DNA of 48,707 nt. Origin: Daphnia carinata (Eukaryota > Arthropoda > Branchiopoda > Diplostraca > Daphniidae). The stretch covers positions 1 through 48,707 of the forward strand of contig NW_026712491.1 in assembly GCF_022539665.2 (NCBI RefSeq), given 5' to 3'. The position numbers and the translations under genes are program-made. Positions 10,240 through 21,874 of this stretch are shown in pieces. Under the pieces are notes generated by a model. The model did not search any database. It had not been told where the DNA came from and saw nothing but the letters and a program-made list of their open reading frames with translations. The number at the start of each line of letters is the position of its first letter. Positions within the stretch are counted from its first letter, which is position 1.

Positions 10240-10385
10240 CTATGGATTAATGCAACGGTTTATTTGTATCTGGACTGCTGGAACTGCCGATTGCACAACC
10301 GCCAGACTAATATTTGAAATTGCTAATTCTTCAATCGCGGCTGTTACATCATTATTGGATCCCAATTCTTCGTTTTTTTCTCCTG
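10240..10385 (-). other. Exon-like open stretch downstream of the transporter tail (unit 1)
   Basis: On the minus strand, a strong acceptor (TTCGTTCATTTTCAG) precedes an open frame starting EKNEELGSNNDVTAAIEELA and ending at TAG. It could be an alternative last exon of the transporter gene, but I found no donor in exon h that keeps phase. A 103-codon + strand frame overlaps it (10112-10423) and is probably chance. Equivalents lie near 17150, 24059, 31196 and 43502. No other gene was seen in 10036-10489. Confidence 0.2.
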
Positions 10386-10489
10386 AAAATGAACGAAAAC
10401 CAGTAAATAAAAGATCTATGTAGTAGATCAAATTGTCCTAATGATAGTATTGAATAAGAATAAAAAAGCGAGACGAAAAACACAACAAC

Positions 10490-12165
10490 TTAAACGATAA
10501 TCTGGGAATGAAATCCCAAACCGAATGCTGACCTATTGAAGCTAAGAGGATCATTGAAGGAATTATCACCAAGTCTGTTGAAGTTGTCCATCATGACTAC
10601 TGCTGGCGATGACTGAGGCAACGGAAGGTCAAATTTGGCTTCGATTTCCCTTAAACTAGGCGGAATGATGACCTCAGCGTGAGTTTCCGAGTATTCTTCC
10701 TCTGCATAAATATTGGCAGCGGTGCCCAAAAGAAGAATAATCAATCCGCACACGAACAGTACCTAACGCACGGAGAATTCTTTAGTTATTGCGAGTGACA
10801 AAATTCTTCGAAGACCCACTTTGGCAATCCAGCGTTCACCAGAAGTCGATGGGACAACTTGCAGATAAATCCACGCAGGCGCAACACAACAAACTGCCGT
10901 TCCTGAAGTGGCACCCACCAGACCTAAAACGAACTCGACATTCGGAATGCAGATACCAACAGACACCAATCGACATTTATATTTTCTTTTTCATCTTATT
11001 GTACTAGATTTCAATAAACTTTACCTATTATTAAGGTTGCCGTGACGATTATGAATGTCAGGATTTTGAAACGGAAATCCGAAAGTGAGCCGGTTGTTCC
11101 TCCTGACATCCCGCCACTAGTTTCAGACGTCTGAAGGGATTCCTCAACTTAAAAAACAAACAAAAGCAAACACTTTGGCATAACGATTACATCATCAATG
11201 AATTAACGCTTTACCTTTCCATACACTAATGAATGAAAGCTTGTCCTGCAGGGCAAAACACACGACGGAAAGCTCAAGATAATCGATAGCAGGAATCCCA
11301 CTTTCATAAGGTCAGTTACAAAAGACGGCGCAAAAATTATGAGGATATTGCCTAGTCGAGACAAAATATGACCCAATGAAATTCGTCAGATTTTCCTAGG
11401 CAAAAAGTTTACAATATGTTGACTTGCCAGTAAAATGCGTATCCGCAAAGGCTAGGTAGCCAGCTATTCCTACCCCCATGTACATAAAAGTGCACAAATC
11501 AATGGCTGTCGATATTACTCGATCCATTGCTTTTAGGGAAGGTTCTGGTATACTTCGAACACCTGCCTATGCATTTAAAAAGCTGATCATTAAATCTGGC
11601 ATTCTCCTTGTCAATTTAAATATTTCCACTCACGTTTGGCATCATAAAGCCATGGAAAATATCGGTACGCATTGGAGTACACCCCCTATTTTCCATACTT
11701 CAATATTTGAAGACATTCCTTCGGTTAGGCCCTGGACACCAGCCTCAAAGAAGGACTGAAAAAGAAAAAAAAATCTGTCATAACTGCACTGTTATTTTGG
11801 TAGCATACTTCATGTAGAAGGATGCATAAAACATAATTAAGGGCAGGGAATCATGTACATGCTTTCAAAACCAATAACATGTACTACATAGCCACAGAAA
11901 CTGTTGACACTACATCCAATGTTTCAATATCTCTCAAGAGGCACAGAGGTATATGATGAACATGCTATTTCCTGTGTATGATTAAGTTATATATTTTAGA
12001 ACCTTATGGAAATAATATCACTGGCATCCAGTAGAGAGCTTACCTGCCATAAGAATAAGTATTCGTGCTGACTGCAAGGAGTAATTTACACCTATTTTGA
12101 TTAATATTTCTGGACCGAGATCGCCAAGTACAACCAGATAGGCAATGCAGCAGCCCAGATAATGG
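10490..12165 (-). pseudogene. SLC38A10: SLC38A10-like amino-acid transporter pseudogene, best full copy
   Basis: Minus-strand exons, 5' to 3': a 12044-12165, b ~11863-11971, c 11634-11755, d 11428-11562, e 11215-11351, f 11025-11130, g 10820-10956, h 10490-10762. Diagnostic pieces are IPEPSLKAMDRVIST and YMGVGIAGYLAF (d), VTDLMKVGFLLS and FPSCVLPCR (e), DFRFKILTFIIVTATLII (f), PNVEFVLGLVGATSG (g) and a last membrane helix LFVCGLIILLLG with an ~70-residue tail (h). SLC38 proteins are membrane amino-acid transporters; order and motifs fit SLC38A10 best. Lesions: a frameshift near 11948-11954, TAG 11884-11886 and TGA 11642-11644 in frame, mismatched phases and a short gap between c and d, and TG instead of AG (10957-10958) before exon g. 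N-terminal exons were not found. The exon b donor and exon a acceptor are uncertain. Confidence 0.83.
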
Positions 12166-13507
12166 CTATTTCCTCATTTCGCCCTTAGATTTTTATATGT
12201 TAAGGAAATGCTTAAATATTCGGCAGAGATAGGAGTTTCGGTTTGACAGTTTTTATTTTAATTATTGAAAAAATAGCCAAAAAGGTTGCGCTAAGCACTT
12301 GACTGACATACTAGTATCCTCCAGACCTGCCCCGATGGAGATCATATTGCTGTACTATATGATCCCCATCTCGCATCAGCTGATAGCTCTTACATCTCTA
12401 TTCAGTTCTGCATTGGAATGGGGGCCAATGATTGGTGGACCAATCATTGTGGGTGCCATCATCATCATACCAACGCTTGACGTTTCGAGTTGTAATTGCT
12501 TACAGACTCTTGGTACTAGTTCCCAACATTGGGAGGGTACCATACCCAGTCATTGTTCAAGTGCCGCTACGTTAAAGATGTTCACGCAACTATTATATAC
12601 CGTGAATGACGACCCCAAACCATGTTGATAACGCTAGCGGGCATTTTCCGTCTTAAACTAATTCTCATTTAAATTCAGTGAAACTATTGCACAATGTAAT
12701 AAATGAACTGTATTCAGAAAATAGTGATAAACAACATCCAAGGTAATTATAAACAAAACACTTGAGTAAATGTTTAAAATTTTCAATTATTATGTAGCAC
12801 TCACGAATTAGGGCGTGGCATCACGCACCGTTAATGACATGCAAGAATACTCCATATCACCTTGCGGCCGATTTTGGCACTAGTGCATTCATGCATTGGC
12901 TTGGTGCTATTCTAGTTGTGAAGGGAAAGTAAGTTAAAGCTAATGTAGGTTTGTCATTATTTATTTTTTGCATTCATATCCAAACGTATAAGTAGCCCTG
13001 CATGCAGCTCATCGCGTCTGTTGGGCCATAATACTTTAACAATCACGGTTTCTAAATTTCCGCTTTGGAAAACAATGACCTTATGCCACATTCCCAGGAC
13101 TTATCAAGTCTAGTTGATAATGGTTGTTCGTAATTACAATCCATTCAGTTGTCACCATGAATATTCCACAAAGGATTTTTTGAACGTTAGTTACCTTTTG
13201 GGTTATGCGTTAAAGATTGAGTCTACATGTTCAGGTATAATACATATGCATATGCATGCAAGTATATACATAAAATACATATGCAAACGTTGAATAATCA
13301 AAGAAGTTTGATGTTTCACGCTAGCGCTGTAGCGTACTGGCGCGCTAGTAATGGTTTCGATTCGCACACACATTTATTTCATATTTTAGATTACTCCAAA
13401 AGTATAAACTCTACGTAAAGACAAATTCCATTTTCATGTTCCTTGAGTAATTTTTAATCAGAATCATCTATAGTTATCTAGATTCAATGCTATTATTTTT
13501 TAATAGG

Positions 13508-14234
13508 AAAAAATTTTAAGCCCGACAATATAAGCGCGGGCTTATTTTTTAACCCAACTTTACCGTTTTTTACGTTTTATTAAAAAACTTTGAGTCCCAC
13601 GAGAACACAATCCTCACAATCGTGATCTCCGTTCAATTCTGCATCGAAACCATGTATTTAAAGCGAAATCTAACATTTTGTCAAAATTGCTAAGAGAGAA
13701 GGCTATAGCCTTCTCACTTTTGTCAAAATCGGAAAAAATCGAAATCTCTCGGAATGCGATGAAAATCCCACAGTATAACCCTATTTTAACGCGGATTCAG
13801 AAAAAACCATTTGTTTTATTTTCAAGTAAGCCGTTTTTGAAATAATCGTAATTTAAAGATAAAGTCGGGCTTATTTTTTTAGTCGGGCTTATTTTTTTAA
13901 ACCCAACTTCCCCGTTTTTTACGTTTTATTAAAACACTATGAGTTCCACGAGAAAACAACCCTCATATTCGTGATGCCCGTTCAATTCTGCATCGAAACC
14001 ACGTATTTAAAGCGAAATCTAAAATTTTGCCAAAATTGCAAAAGTGAGAAGGCCATTTTTCCTCAAATCCTAGATTTCATTAAAAATACAGTATTCCGAT
14101 GCGAAATTAATCGCTGATCATGAAAATGGGGTATGTTTTTATATCAGACTTCTATTTTTTGAATTAACCCGTAAAAAAAACAGAAAGTCGGGCTTATTAA
14201 GTCGGGCTTATTTAGTCGGGCTTAAAAATTTTTT
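13508..14234. mobile_element. MITE-like block (unit 2, 727 bp)
   Basis: It has doubled AGTCGGGCTTATTTTTTT near 13862, the 20 bp palindrome near 13697, a private 15 bp deletion near 14050, and the ~90 bp before the right iterons that type A units lack. Confidence 0.6.
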
Positions 14235-14383
14235 CGGTCAGTGTATAGACAATTAACTAGAAATGTGACCGGTAGATGGCGATAGAAGTCAAACAGAAAA
14301 AAAAAAAACCAATATTTTTTATTTTTATTTGGGTAAAACGGATTGCCGTATTGCCATATGTACTCTTGTTTTTGGTTAACGAT

Positions 14384-14970
14384 ATGGATGCAATTACATT
14401 CAATGAGCGATGCCTGGAAGATGACTACTACTACACATTAGGTTGCGATGATTCCTCCAGTGTAAGTTTCGGTCAGATTTGTGCTGTTTGTTCTTTTTTT
14501 TTAGTTCTTTATATTCACTTCATACATAAATAGGTTGACCAAATATTAACCTAATACAAACACAGAGTATTACGTTGTCATCCTGATAAGAATCCATATG
14601 ACAAGTCCACTACTCAGTTTCAAAAACTTCAGGTAAATAGATTCTGCACATTAACCAAGTAATGTGATAGATACAGTTAATTTCTGGTCATTCCAACAGG
14701 AAGCTAAGGAGGTGCTCTGTGACCCAGAAAAGCGAAATGATTATGACAGATGGAAAACAAGTGGAATAACAATTTCATACAAGCAATGGATTGTCATAAA
14801 TAAACGATCTACTGCCGTAAGTATTATATGTGCAACATCAGGATGTCTTTCTATGTAGGTTTAAAGTAAAATAGATTGAAATATTAAAATTAACACAGGT
14901 TCTCCACTGGGCCATACCAAAACATGAACAAAAAATGCTACAGGCAAGATAGAAACGTTCGTCAAACAAG
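14384..14970 (+). pseudogene. DNAJC12: DNAJC12-like pseudogene (unit 2)
   Basis: Exons 14384-14461, 14534-14632, 14700-14816 and 14899-14952. The TAA stop is at 14552-14554. Exon 3 reads ISYKQW (Tyr where units 1, 3, 5 have His). In this unit the A-run upstream puts an ATG at 14276 in frame, giving a 36-residue N-terminal extension unlike known DNAJC12, probably without meaning. Confidence 0.88.
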
Positions 14971-17399
14971 GTAAATGCAAATTTTTCGTTCTGTACATTA
15001 ATGCCATAAAGCATTTATTTTAGGACTTTGAATACCAGCAATCCTTGTAAGAATGGAATTTTGACATTAATTTCATTGCAGAAACAATACGGAATGTATT
15101 TGCAACAGGTATTTCTTGTGAAACGAAAAAAAACTTTTTTTTATTGATTTCAGATTTGCTGATAAAATTATATTGTTCCCTTACAAAAAACTGTATGTGC
15201 AATTGCCAAGATTTCGTTCTCAATAATAAGCTAATATTTTTTAAACAGAAAAGTCAGAAGGGGTGAAATTGTTAAATGGTAATTATGGCCAACAGATATT
15301 GATTAATGCTTTTTAGTTTGTGGTTCCGAACTGAATATTTTAAAGTACTATTCTGGTGTCATTTCTGTCAACAAGGTAAATAGGTTTCTTGTACATGTTT
15401 TCTGAAAACGTAATTGTGTTAATTATTTTTTTTTTGTCTTTTAGTTCATTAAAGAGACATACTATGTCTGAACAATGTAGATGTGAAGATACTAAGAGGA
15501 ACGAGGAGTTAGGCAAGATAGGTACGTTGTTCGTCAACTAGGTAAATGCATGTTTTTTTTTATTTTTCAAAATGATTTGGCTAATATTCTATGAAAAAAG
15601 GCATGGTGTTTAGTAGGAAATCCATTTTGAAAAGATGGCAATGTCTTAACGATACAGCAACAGCGCCAAAGAATCTCTCATTTGCATCAGAACGTGGATC
15701 GCTACACTTTCAGTTGATCGTATTTGTTTCTGCTATAATATTCATGAGCGTTTATTCGATCATTCTAAACTATGACATGTGTTTTCTTTTGTTGTTTCAA
15801 ATATTTTAACCTGTCCATCGTCTGCCTAGATGAAGCTTTCTCATCGTAAACATTTTTTTTTCAGAAAATGAGTCTTCTGGAAGAAGAACTTTTGCCACCG
15901 AACGATTTGACATCAAACAAATGAATGTATACTTGTGAGTACTGACCAAACAGATGTCGCGGTTCTTCATTTATCATCAGTCTCATATTTAATGTGTTCG
16001 AAAAAGAAAAACTTCAAATAGTTGGAAAAATGCCAACGTTAAAGACTGTATTGGATGGTGACGTGACGTGACGTGACGTTACGGCCATCATAACAGTTCC
16101 GACATTTGTGTCACATGGGGAAGAGAAACATTTTGACCCGTAATGATGCATCACTCGTGTCAGTTGCACTAAAACCCTATAATCTTTTTTTTTCTTAAAA
16201 TCTTTTTAAACATACTGAATAGTAAAAAATGTCATTGAAAATATTATCCTCTATTTCTGCGGCTCGAAAAATCTTTTCTCGTCCTGCGAATGGTATTATT
16301 TTAAAATTAATTACACACCTGATTGTTACATTGAGTTAATTGTATTTTTTTCTGTATCACGATACGGCGATTTTTTTTCCTACTTCGTCTTACGCAACTA
16401 TCTTCAGCTACACAATCATGGCAAATGACTGTCAATGGCATTAACAACCCATGATTACATTGTAATTTTGTATTATTAATTATTAGGAAACATTTATACA
16501 TCACACACATTTTATTACAACTGACACATTTACATAATTGACACCAGAAACATACACACACACATGACACCAATTACACTTTCTGCAACTATTGGGTATT
16601 AAACCCTAATATTCGGCATAGCTTGCCGATACTCAACCATTGAGCTATAGTCACATATAATTTCAGTCTCGTATACCTTGAGTCAACGCACGATCATTTT
16701 GTATAGTCAATGTTTTCTTCTTGCTATGCTATTTGCCAGTCTGATCAGCGACTGTATAACTATCATAGCTTATTTGTAAAGCGTCTGGCTGCGGGTATCA
16801 ACATACTAAGGTTGAAACCCAGTTCGATGCTCAACCTTGGACTAAATTCACACATGAATTCTCTCTTCTATAGCTTGAGTCATAATATTATTATATAGTC
16901 AATGTATCTCATCTCGATATGCTATTTGTTAGTCTCCTTTCTTATGGTGTAAATACCGCAGATTATACGTAGAAAGTCCGCTTTTGACTTCAGTAATTGC
17001 TCACACAGGAATAACACAGTTTTGCACACACAATCAGATTGGTTGAGCACCAAACTGATCTTGGTACTTTTATCTCGATGGTTTTCACCTGTTTCACTTC
17101 ACGTTGAGGGGAAGCACACGTGCACTGTGGGAGCTTGTGGTAGTTCTCTCTATGGATTAATGCAACGGTTTATTTGTATCTGGACTGCTGGAACTGCCGA
17201 TTGCACAACCGCCAGACTAATATTTGAAATTGCTAATTCTTCAATCGCGGCTGTTACATCATTATTGGATCCCAATTCTTCGTTTTTTTCTCCTGAAAAT
17301 GAACGAAAACCAGTAAATAAAAGATCTATGTAGTAGATCAAATTGTCCTAATGATAGTATTGAATAAGAATAAAAAAGCGAGACGAAAAACACAACAAC

Positions 17400-19075
17400 T
17401 TAAACGATAATCTGGGAATGAAATCCCAAACCGAATGCTGACCTATTGAAGGTAAGAGGATCATTGAAGGAATTATCACCAAGTCTGTTGAAGTTGTCCA
17501 TCATGACTACTGCTGGCGATGACTGAGGCAACGGAAGGTCAAATTTGGCTTCGATTTCCCTTAAACTAGGCGGAATGATGACCTCAGCGTGAGTTTCCGA
17601 GTATTCTTCCTCTGCATAAATATTGGCAGCGGTGCCCAAAAGAAGAATAATCAATCCGCACACGAACAGTACCTAACGCACGGAGAATTCTTTAGTTATT
17701 GCGAGTGACAAAATTCTTCGAAGACCCACTTTGGCAATCCAGCGTTCACCAGAAGTCGATGGGACAACTTGCAGATAAATCCACGCAGGCGCAACACAAC
17801 AAACTGCCGTTCCTGAAGTGGCACCCACCAGACCTAAAACGAACTCGACATTCGGAATGCAGATACCAACAGACACCAATCGACATTTATATTTTCTTTT
17901 TCATCTTATTGTACTAGATTTCAATAAACTTTACCTATTATTAAGGTTGCCGTGACGATTATGAATGTCAGGATTTTGAAACGGAAATCCGAAAGTGAGC
18001 CGGTTGTTCCTCCTGACATCCCGCCACTAGTTTCAGACGTCTGAAGGGATTCCTCAACTTAAAAAACAAACAAAAGCAAACACTTTGGCATAACGATTAC
18101 ATCATCAATGAATTAACGCTTTACCTTTCCATACACTAATGAATGAAAGCTTGTCCTGCAGGGCAAAACACACGACGGAAAGCTCAAGATAATCGATAGC
18201 AGGAATCCCACTTTCATAAGGTCAGTTACAAAAGACGGCGCAAAACTTATGAGGATATTGCCTAGTCGAGACAAAATATGACCCAATGAAATTCGTCAGA
18301 TTTTCCTAGGCAAAAAGTTTACAATATGTTGACTTGCCAGTAAAATGCGTATCCGCAAAGGCTAGGTAGCCAGCTATTCCTACCCCCATGTACATAAAAG
18401 TGCACAAATCAATGGCTGTCGATATTACTCGATCCATTGCTTTTAGGGAAGGTTCTGGTATACTTCGAACACCTGCCTATGCATTTAAAAAGCTGATCAT
18501 TAAATCTGGCATTCTCCTTGTCAATTTAAATATTTCCACTCACGTTTGGCATCATAAAGCCATGGAAAATATCGGTACGCATTGGAGTACACCCCCTATT
18601 TTCCATACTTCAATATTTGAAGACATTCCTTCGGTTAGGCCCTGGACACCAGCCTCAAAGAAGGACTGAAAAAGAAAAAAAAATCTGTCATAACTGCACT
18701 GTTATTTTGGTAGCATACTTCATGTAGAAGGATGCATAAAACATAATTAAGGGCAGGGAATCATGTACATGCTTTCAAAACCAATAACATGTACTACATA
18801 GCCACAGAAACTGTTGACACTACATCCAATGTTTCAATATCTCTCAAGAGGCACAGAGGTATATGATGAACATGCCATTTCCTGTGTATGATTAAGTTAT
18901 ATATTTTAGAACCTTATGGAAATAATATCACTGGCATCCAGTAGAGAGCTTACCTGCCATAAGAATAAGTATTCGTGCTGACTGCAAGGAGTAATTTACA
19001 CCTATTTTGATTAATATTTCTGGACCGAGATCGCCAAGTACAACCAGATAGGCAATGCAGCAGCCCAGATAATGG
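17400..19075 (-). pseudogene. SLC38A10: SLC38A10-like transporter pseudogene (units 2/3)
   Basis: Exons lie 6910 bp beyond those of the 10490-12165 copy: h 17400-17672, g 17730-17866, f 17935-18040, e 18125-18261, d 18338-18472, c 18544-18665, b ~18773-18881, a 18954-19075. The same frameshift, TAG, TGA (18552-18554) and TG acceptor are present. Private change: the tail reads NDPLTFNR instead of NDPLSFNR. Exon e encodes ILISFAPS here, as in all copies except 10490-12165, which has ILIIFAPS. Confidence 0.82.
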
Positions 19076-20418
19076 CTATTTCCTCATTTCGCCCTTAGAT
19101 TTTTATATGTTAAGGAAATGCTTAAATATTCGGCAGAGATAGGAGTTTCGGTTTGACAGTTTTTATTTTAATTATTGAAAAAATAGCCAAAAAGGTTGCG
19201 CTAAGCACTTGACTGACATACTAGTATCCTCCAGACCTGCCCCGATGGAGATCATATTGCTGTACTATATGATCCCCATCTCGCATCAGCTGATAGCTCT
19301 TACATCTCTATTCAGTTCTGCATTGGAATGGGGGGCCAATGATTGGTGGACCAATCATTGTGGGTGCCATCATCATCATACCAACGCTTGACGTTTCGAG
19401 TTGTAATTGCTTACAGACTCTTGGTACTAGTTCCCAACATTGGGAGGGTACCATACCCAGTCATTGTTCAAGTGCCGCTACGTTAAAGATGTTCACGCAA
19501 CTATTATATACCGTGAATGACGACCCCAAACCATGTTGATAACGCTAGCGGGCATTTTCCGTCTTAAACTAATTCTCATTTAAATTCAGTGAAACTATTG
19601 CACAATGTAATAAATGAACTGTATTCAGAAAATAGTGATAAACAACATCCAAGGTAATTATAAACAAAACACTTGAGTAAATGTTTAAAATTTTCAATTA
19701 TTATGTAGCACTCACGAATTAGGGCGTGGCATCACGCACCGTTAATGACATGCAAGAATACTCCATATCACCTTGCGGCCGATTTTGGCACTAGTGCATT
19801 CATGCATTGGCTTGGTGCTATTCTAGTTGTGAAGGGAAAGTAAGTTAAAGCTAATGTAGGTTTGTCATTATTTATTTTTTGCATTCATATCCAAACGTAT
19901 AAGTAGCCCTGCATGCAGCTCATCGCGTCTGTTGGGCCATAATACTTTAACAATCACGGTTTCTAAATTTCCGCTTTGGAAAACAATGACCTTATGCCAC
20001 ATTCCCAGGACTTATCAAGTCTAGTTGATAATGGTTGTTCGTAATTACAATCCATTCAGTTGTCACCATGAATATTCCACAAAGGATTTTTTGAACGTTA
20101 GTTACCTTTTGGGTTATGCGTTAAAGATTGAGTCTACATGTTCAGGTATAATACATATGCATATGCATGCAAGTATATACATAAAATACATATGCAAACG
20201 TTGAATAATCAAAGAAGTTTGATGTTTCACGCTAGCGCTGTAGCGTACTGGCGCGCTAGTAATGGTTTCGATTCGCACACACATTTATTTCATATTTTAG
20301 ATTACTCCAAAAGTATAAACTCTACGTAAAGACAAATTCCATTTTCATGTTCCTTGAGTAATTTTTAATCAGAATCATCTATAGTTATCTAGATTCAATG
20401 CTATTATTTTTTAATAGG

Positions 20419-21140
20419 AAAAAATTTTAAGCCCGACAATATAAGCGCGGGCTTATTTTTTAACCCAACTTTACCGTTTTTTACGTTTTATTAAAAAACT
20501 TTGAGTCCCACGAGAACACAATCCTCACAATCGTGATCTCCGTTCAATTCTGCATCGAAACCATGTATTTAAAGCGAAATCTAACATTTTGTCAAAATTG
20601 CTAAGAGAGAAGGCTATAGCCTTCTCACTTTTGTCAAAATCGGAAAAAATCGAAATCTCTCGGAATGCGATGAAAATCCCACAGTATAACCCTATTTTAA
20701 CGCGGATTCAGAAAAAACCATTTGTTTTATTTTCAAGTAAGCCGTTTTTGAAATAATCGTAATTTAAAGATAAAGTCGGGCTTATTTTTTTAAACCCAAC
20801 TTCCCCGTTTTTTACGTTTTATTAAAACACTATGAGTTCCACGAGAAAACAACCCTCATATTCGTGATGCCCGTTCAATTCTGCATCGAAACCACGTATT
20901 TAAAGCGAAATCTAAAATTTTGCCAAAATTGCAAAAGTGAGAAGGCCTTCTCGCTTTTCCATTTTTCCTCAAATCCTAGATTTCATTAAAAATACAGTAT
21001 TCCGATGCGAAATTAATCGCTGATCATGAAAATGGGGTATGTTTTTATATCAGACTTCTATTTTTTGAATTAACCCGTAAAAAAAACAGAAAGTCGGGCT
21101 TATTAAGTCGGGCTTATTTAGTCGGGCTTAAAAAATTTTT
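20419..21140. mobile_element. MITE-like block (unit 3, 722 bp)
   Basis: A single AGTCGGGCTTA at the central junction (near 20774), the 20 bp palindrome near 20611, and three iterons at the right end. Confidence 0.6.
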
Positions 21141-21287
21141 CGGTCAGTGTATAGACAATTAACTAGAAATGTGACCGGTAGATGGCGATAGAAGTCAAAC
21201 AGAAAAAAAAAACCAATATTTTTTATTTTTATTTGGGTAAAACGGATTGCCGTATTGCCATATGTACTCTTGTTTTTGGTTAACGAT

Positions 21288-21874
21288 ATGGATGCAATTA
21301 CATTCAATGAGCGATGCCTGGAAGATGACTACTACTACACATTAGGTTGCGATGATTCCTCCAGTGTAAGTTTCGGTCAGATTTGTGCTGTTTGTTCTTT
21401 TTTTTTAGTTCTTTATATTCACTTCATACATAAATAGGTTGACCAAATATTAACCTAATACAAACACAGAGTATTACGTTGTCATCCTGATAAGAATCCA
21501 TATGACAAGTCCACTACTCAGTTTCAAAAACTTCAGGTAAATAGATTTTGCACATTAACCAAGTAATGTGATAGATACAGTTAATTTCTGGTCATTCCAA
21601 CAGGAAGCTAAGGAGGTGCTCTGTGACCCAGAAAAGCGAAATGATTATGACAGATGGAAAACAAGTGGAATAACAATTTCACACAAGCAATGGATTGTCA
21701 TAAATAAACGATCTACTGCCGTAAGTATTATATGTGCAACATCAGGATGTCTTTCTATGTAGGTTTAAAGTAAAATAGATTGAAATATTAAAATTAACAC
21801 AGGTTCTCCACTGGGCCATACCAAAACATGAACAAAAAATGCTACAGGCAAGATAGAAACGTTCGTCAAACAAG
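21288..21874 (+). pseudogene. DNAJC12: DNAJC12-like pseudogene (unit 3)
   Basis: Exons 21288-21365, 21438-21536, 21604-21720 and 21803-21856, with the TAA stop at 21456-21458. Exon 3 has the His variant (ISHKQW). The upstream ATG in GTAGATGGCG is out of frame here because the A-run length differs from unit 2. Confidence 0.88.

Larger units (their letters stand above)
4097..11667. repeat. Array unit 1, type A (7571 bp)
   Basis: Type A: it has the extra 755 bp segment (7667-8421), the short palindrome GAGAAGGCCTTCTC near 6127, GCTAAGG near 4628, and lacks ~90 bp before the right end of the inverted-repeat block. Contents from left: 5' exons of the transporter pseudogene (-), hairpins, SINE-like piece, inverted-repeat block, DNAJC12-like pseudogene (+), A-specific segment, SINE-like pair, and 3' exons of the next transporter copy (-). 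A unit-specific base near 4551 changes Asp to His in the transporter LGDLG segment. Confidence 0.93.
11668..18577. repeat. Array unit 2, type B (6910 bp)
   Basis: Lacks the 755 bp segment, with the junction near 15335. It has the 20 bp palindrome form near 13697 and a private 15 bp deletion after GAGAAGGCC near 14050. It also carries a private change near 17452 that alters Ser to Thr in the transporter tail. Confidence 0.93.

Noticed and set aside
10112-10423. 103-codon + strand frame repeated in several units
   Set aside because: It overlaps a minus-strand exon-like stretch with a better acceptor, has no recognisable motif, and its conservation only reflects unit identity.
11642-11644. Selenocysteine at the in-frame TGA of the transporter
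   Set aside because: The family has a small residue, not Cys or Sec, at this place, and other lesions in the same copy already disable it.
12299-12628. 109-codon hydrophobic frame, apparently a membrane protein
   Set aside because: It depends on one G-run length and is broken into two frames in every other unit; it contains the hairpin and shows no splice signals or known motif.
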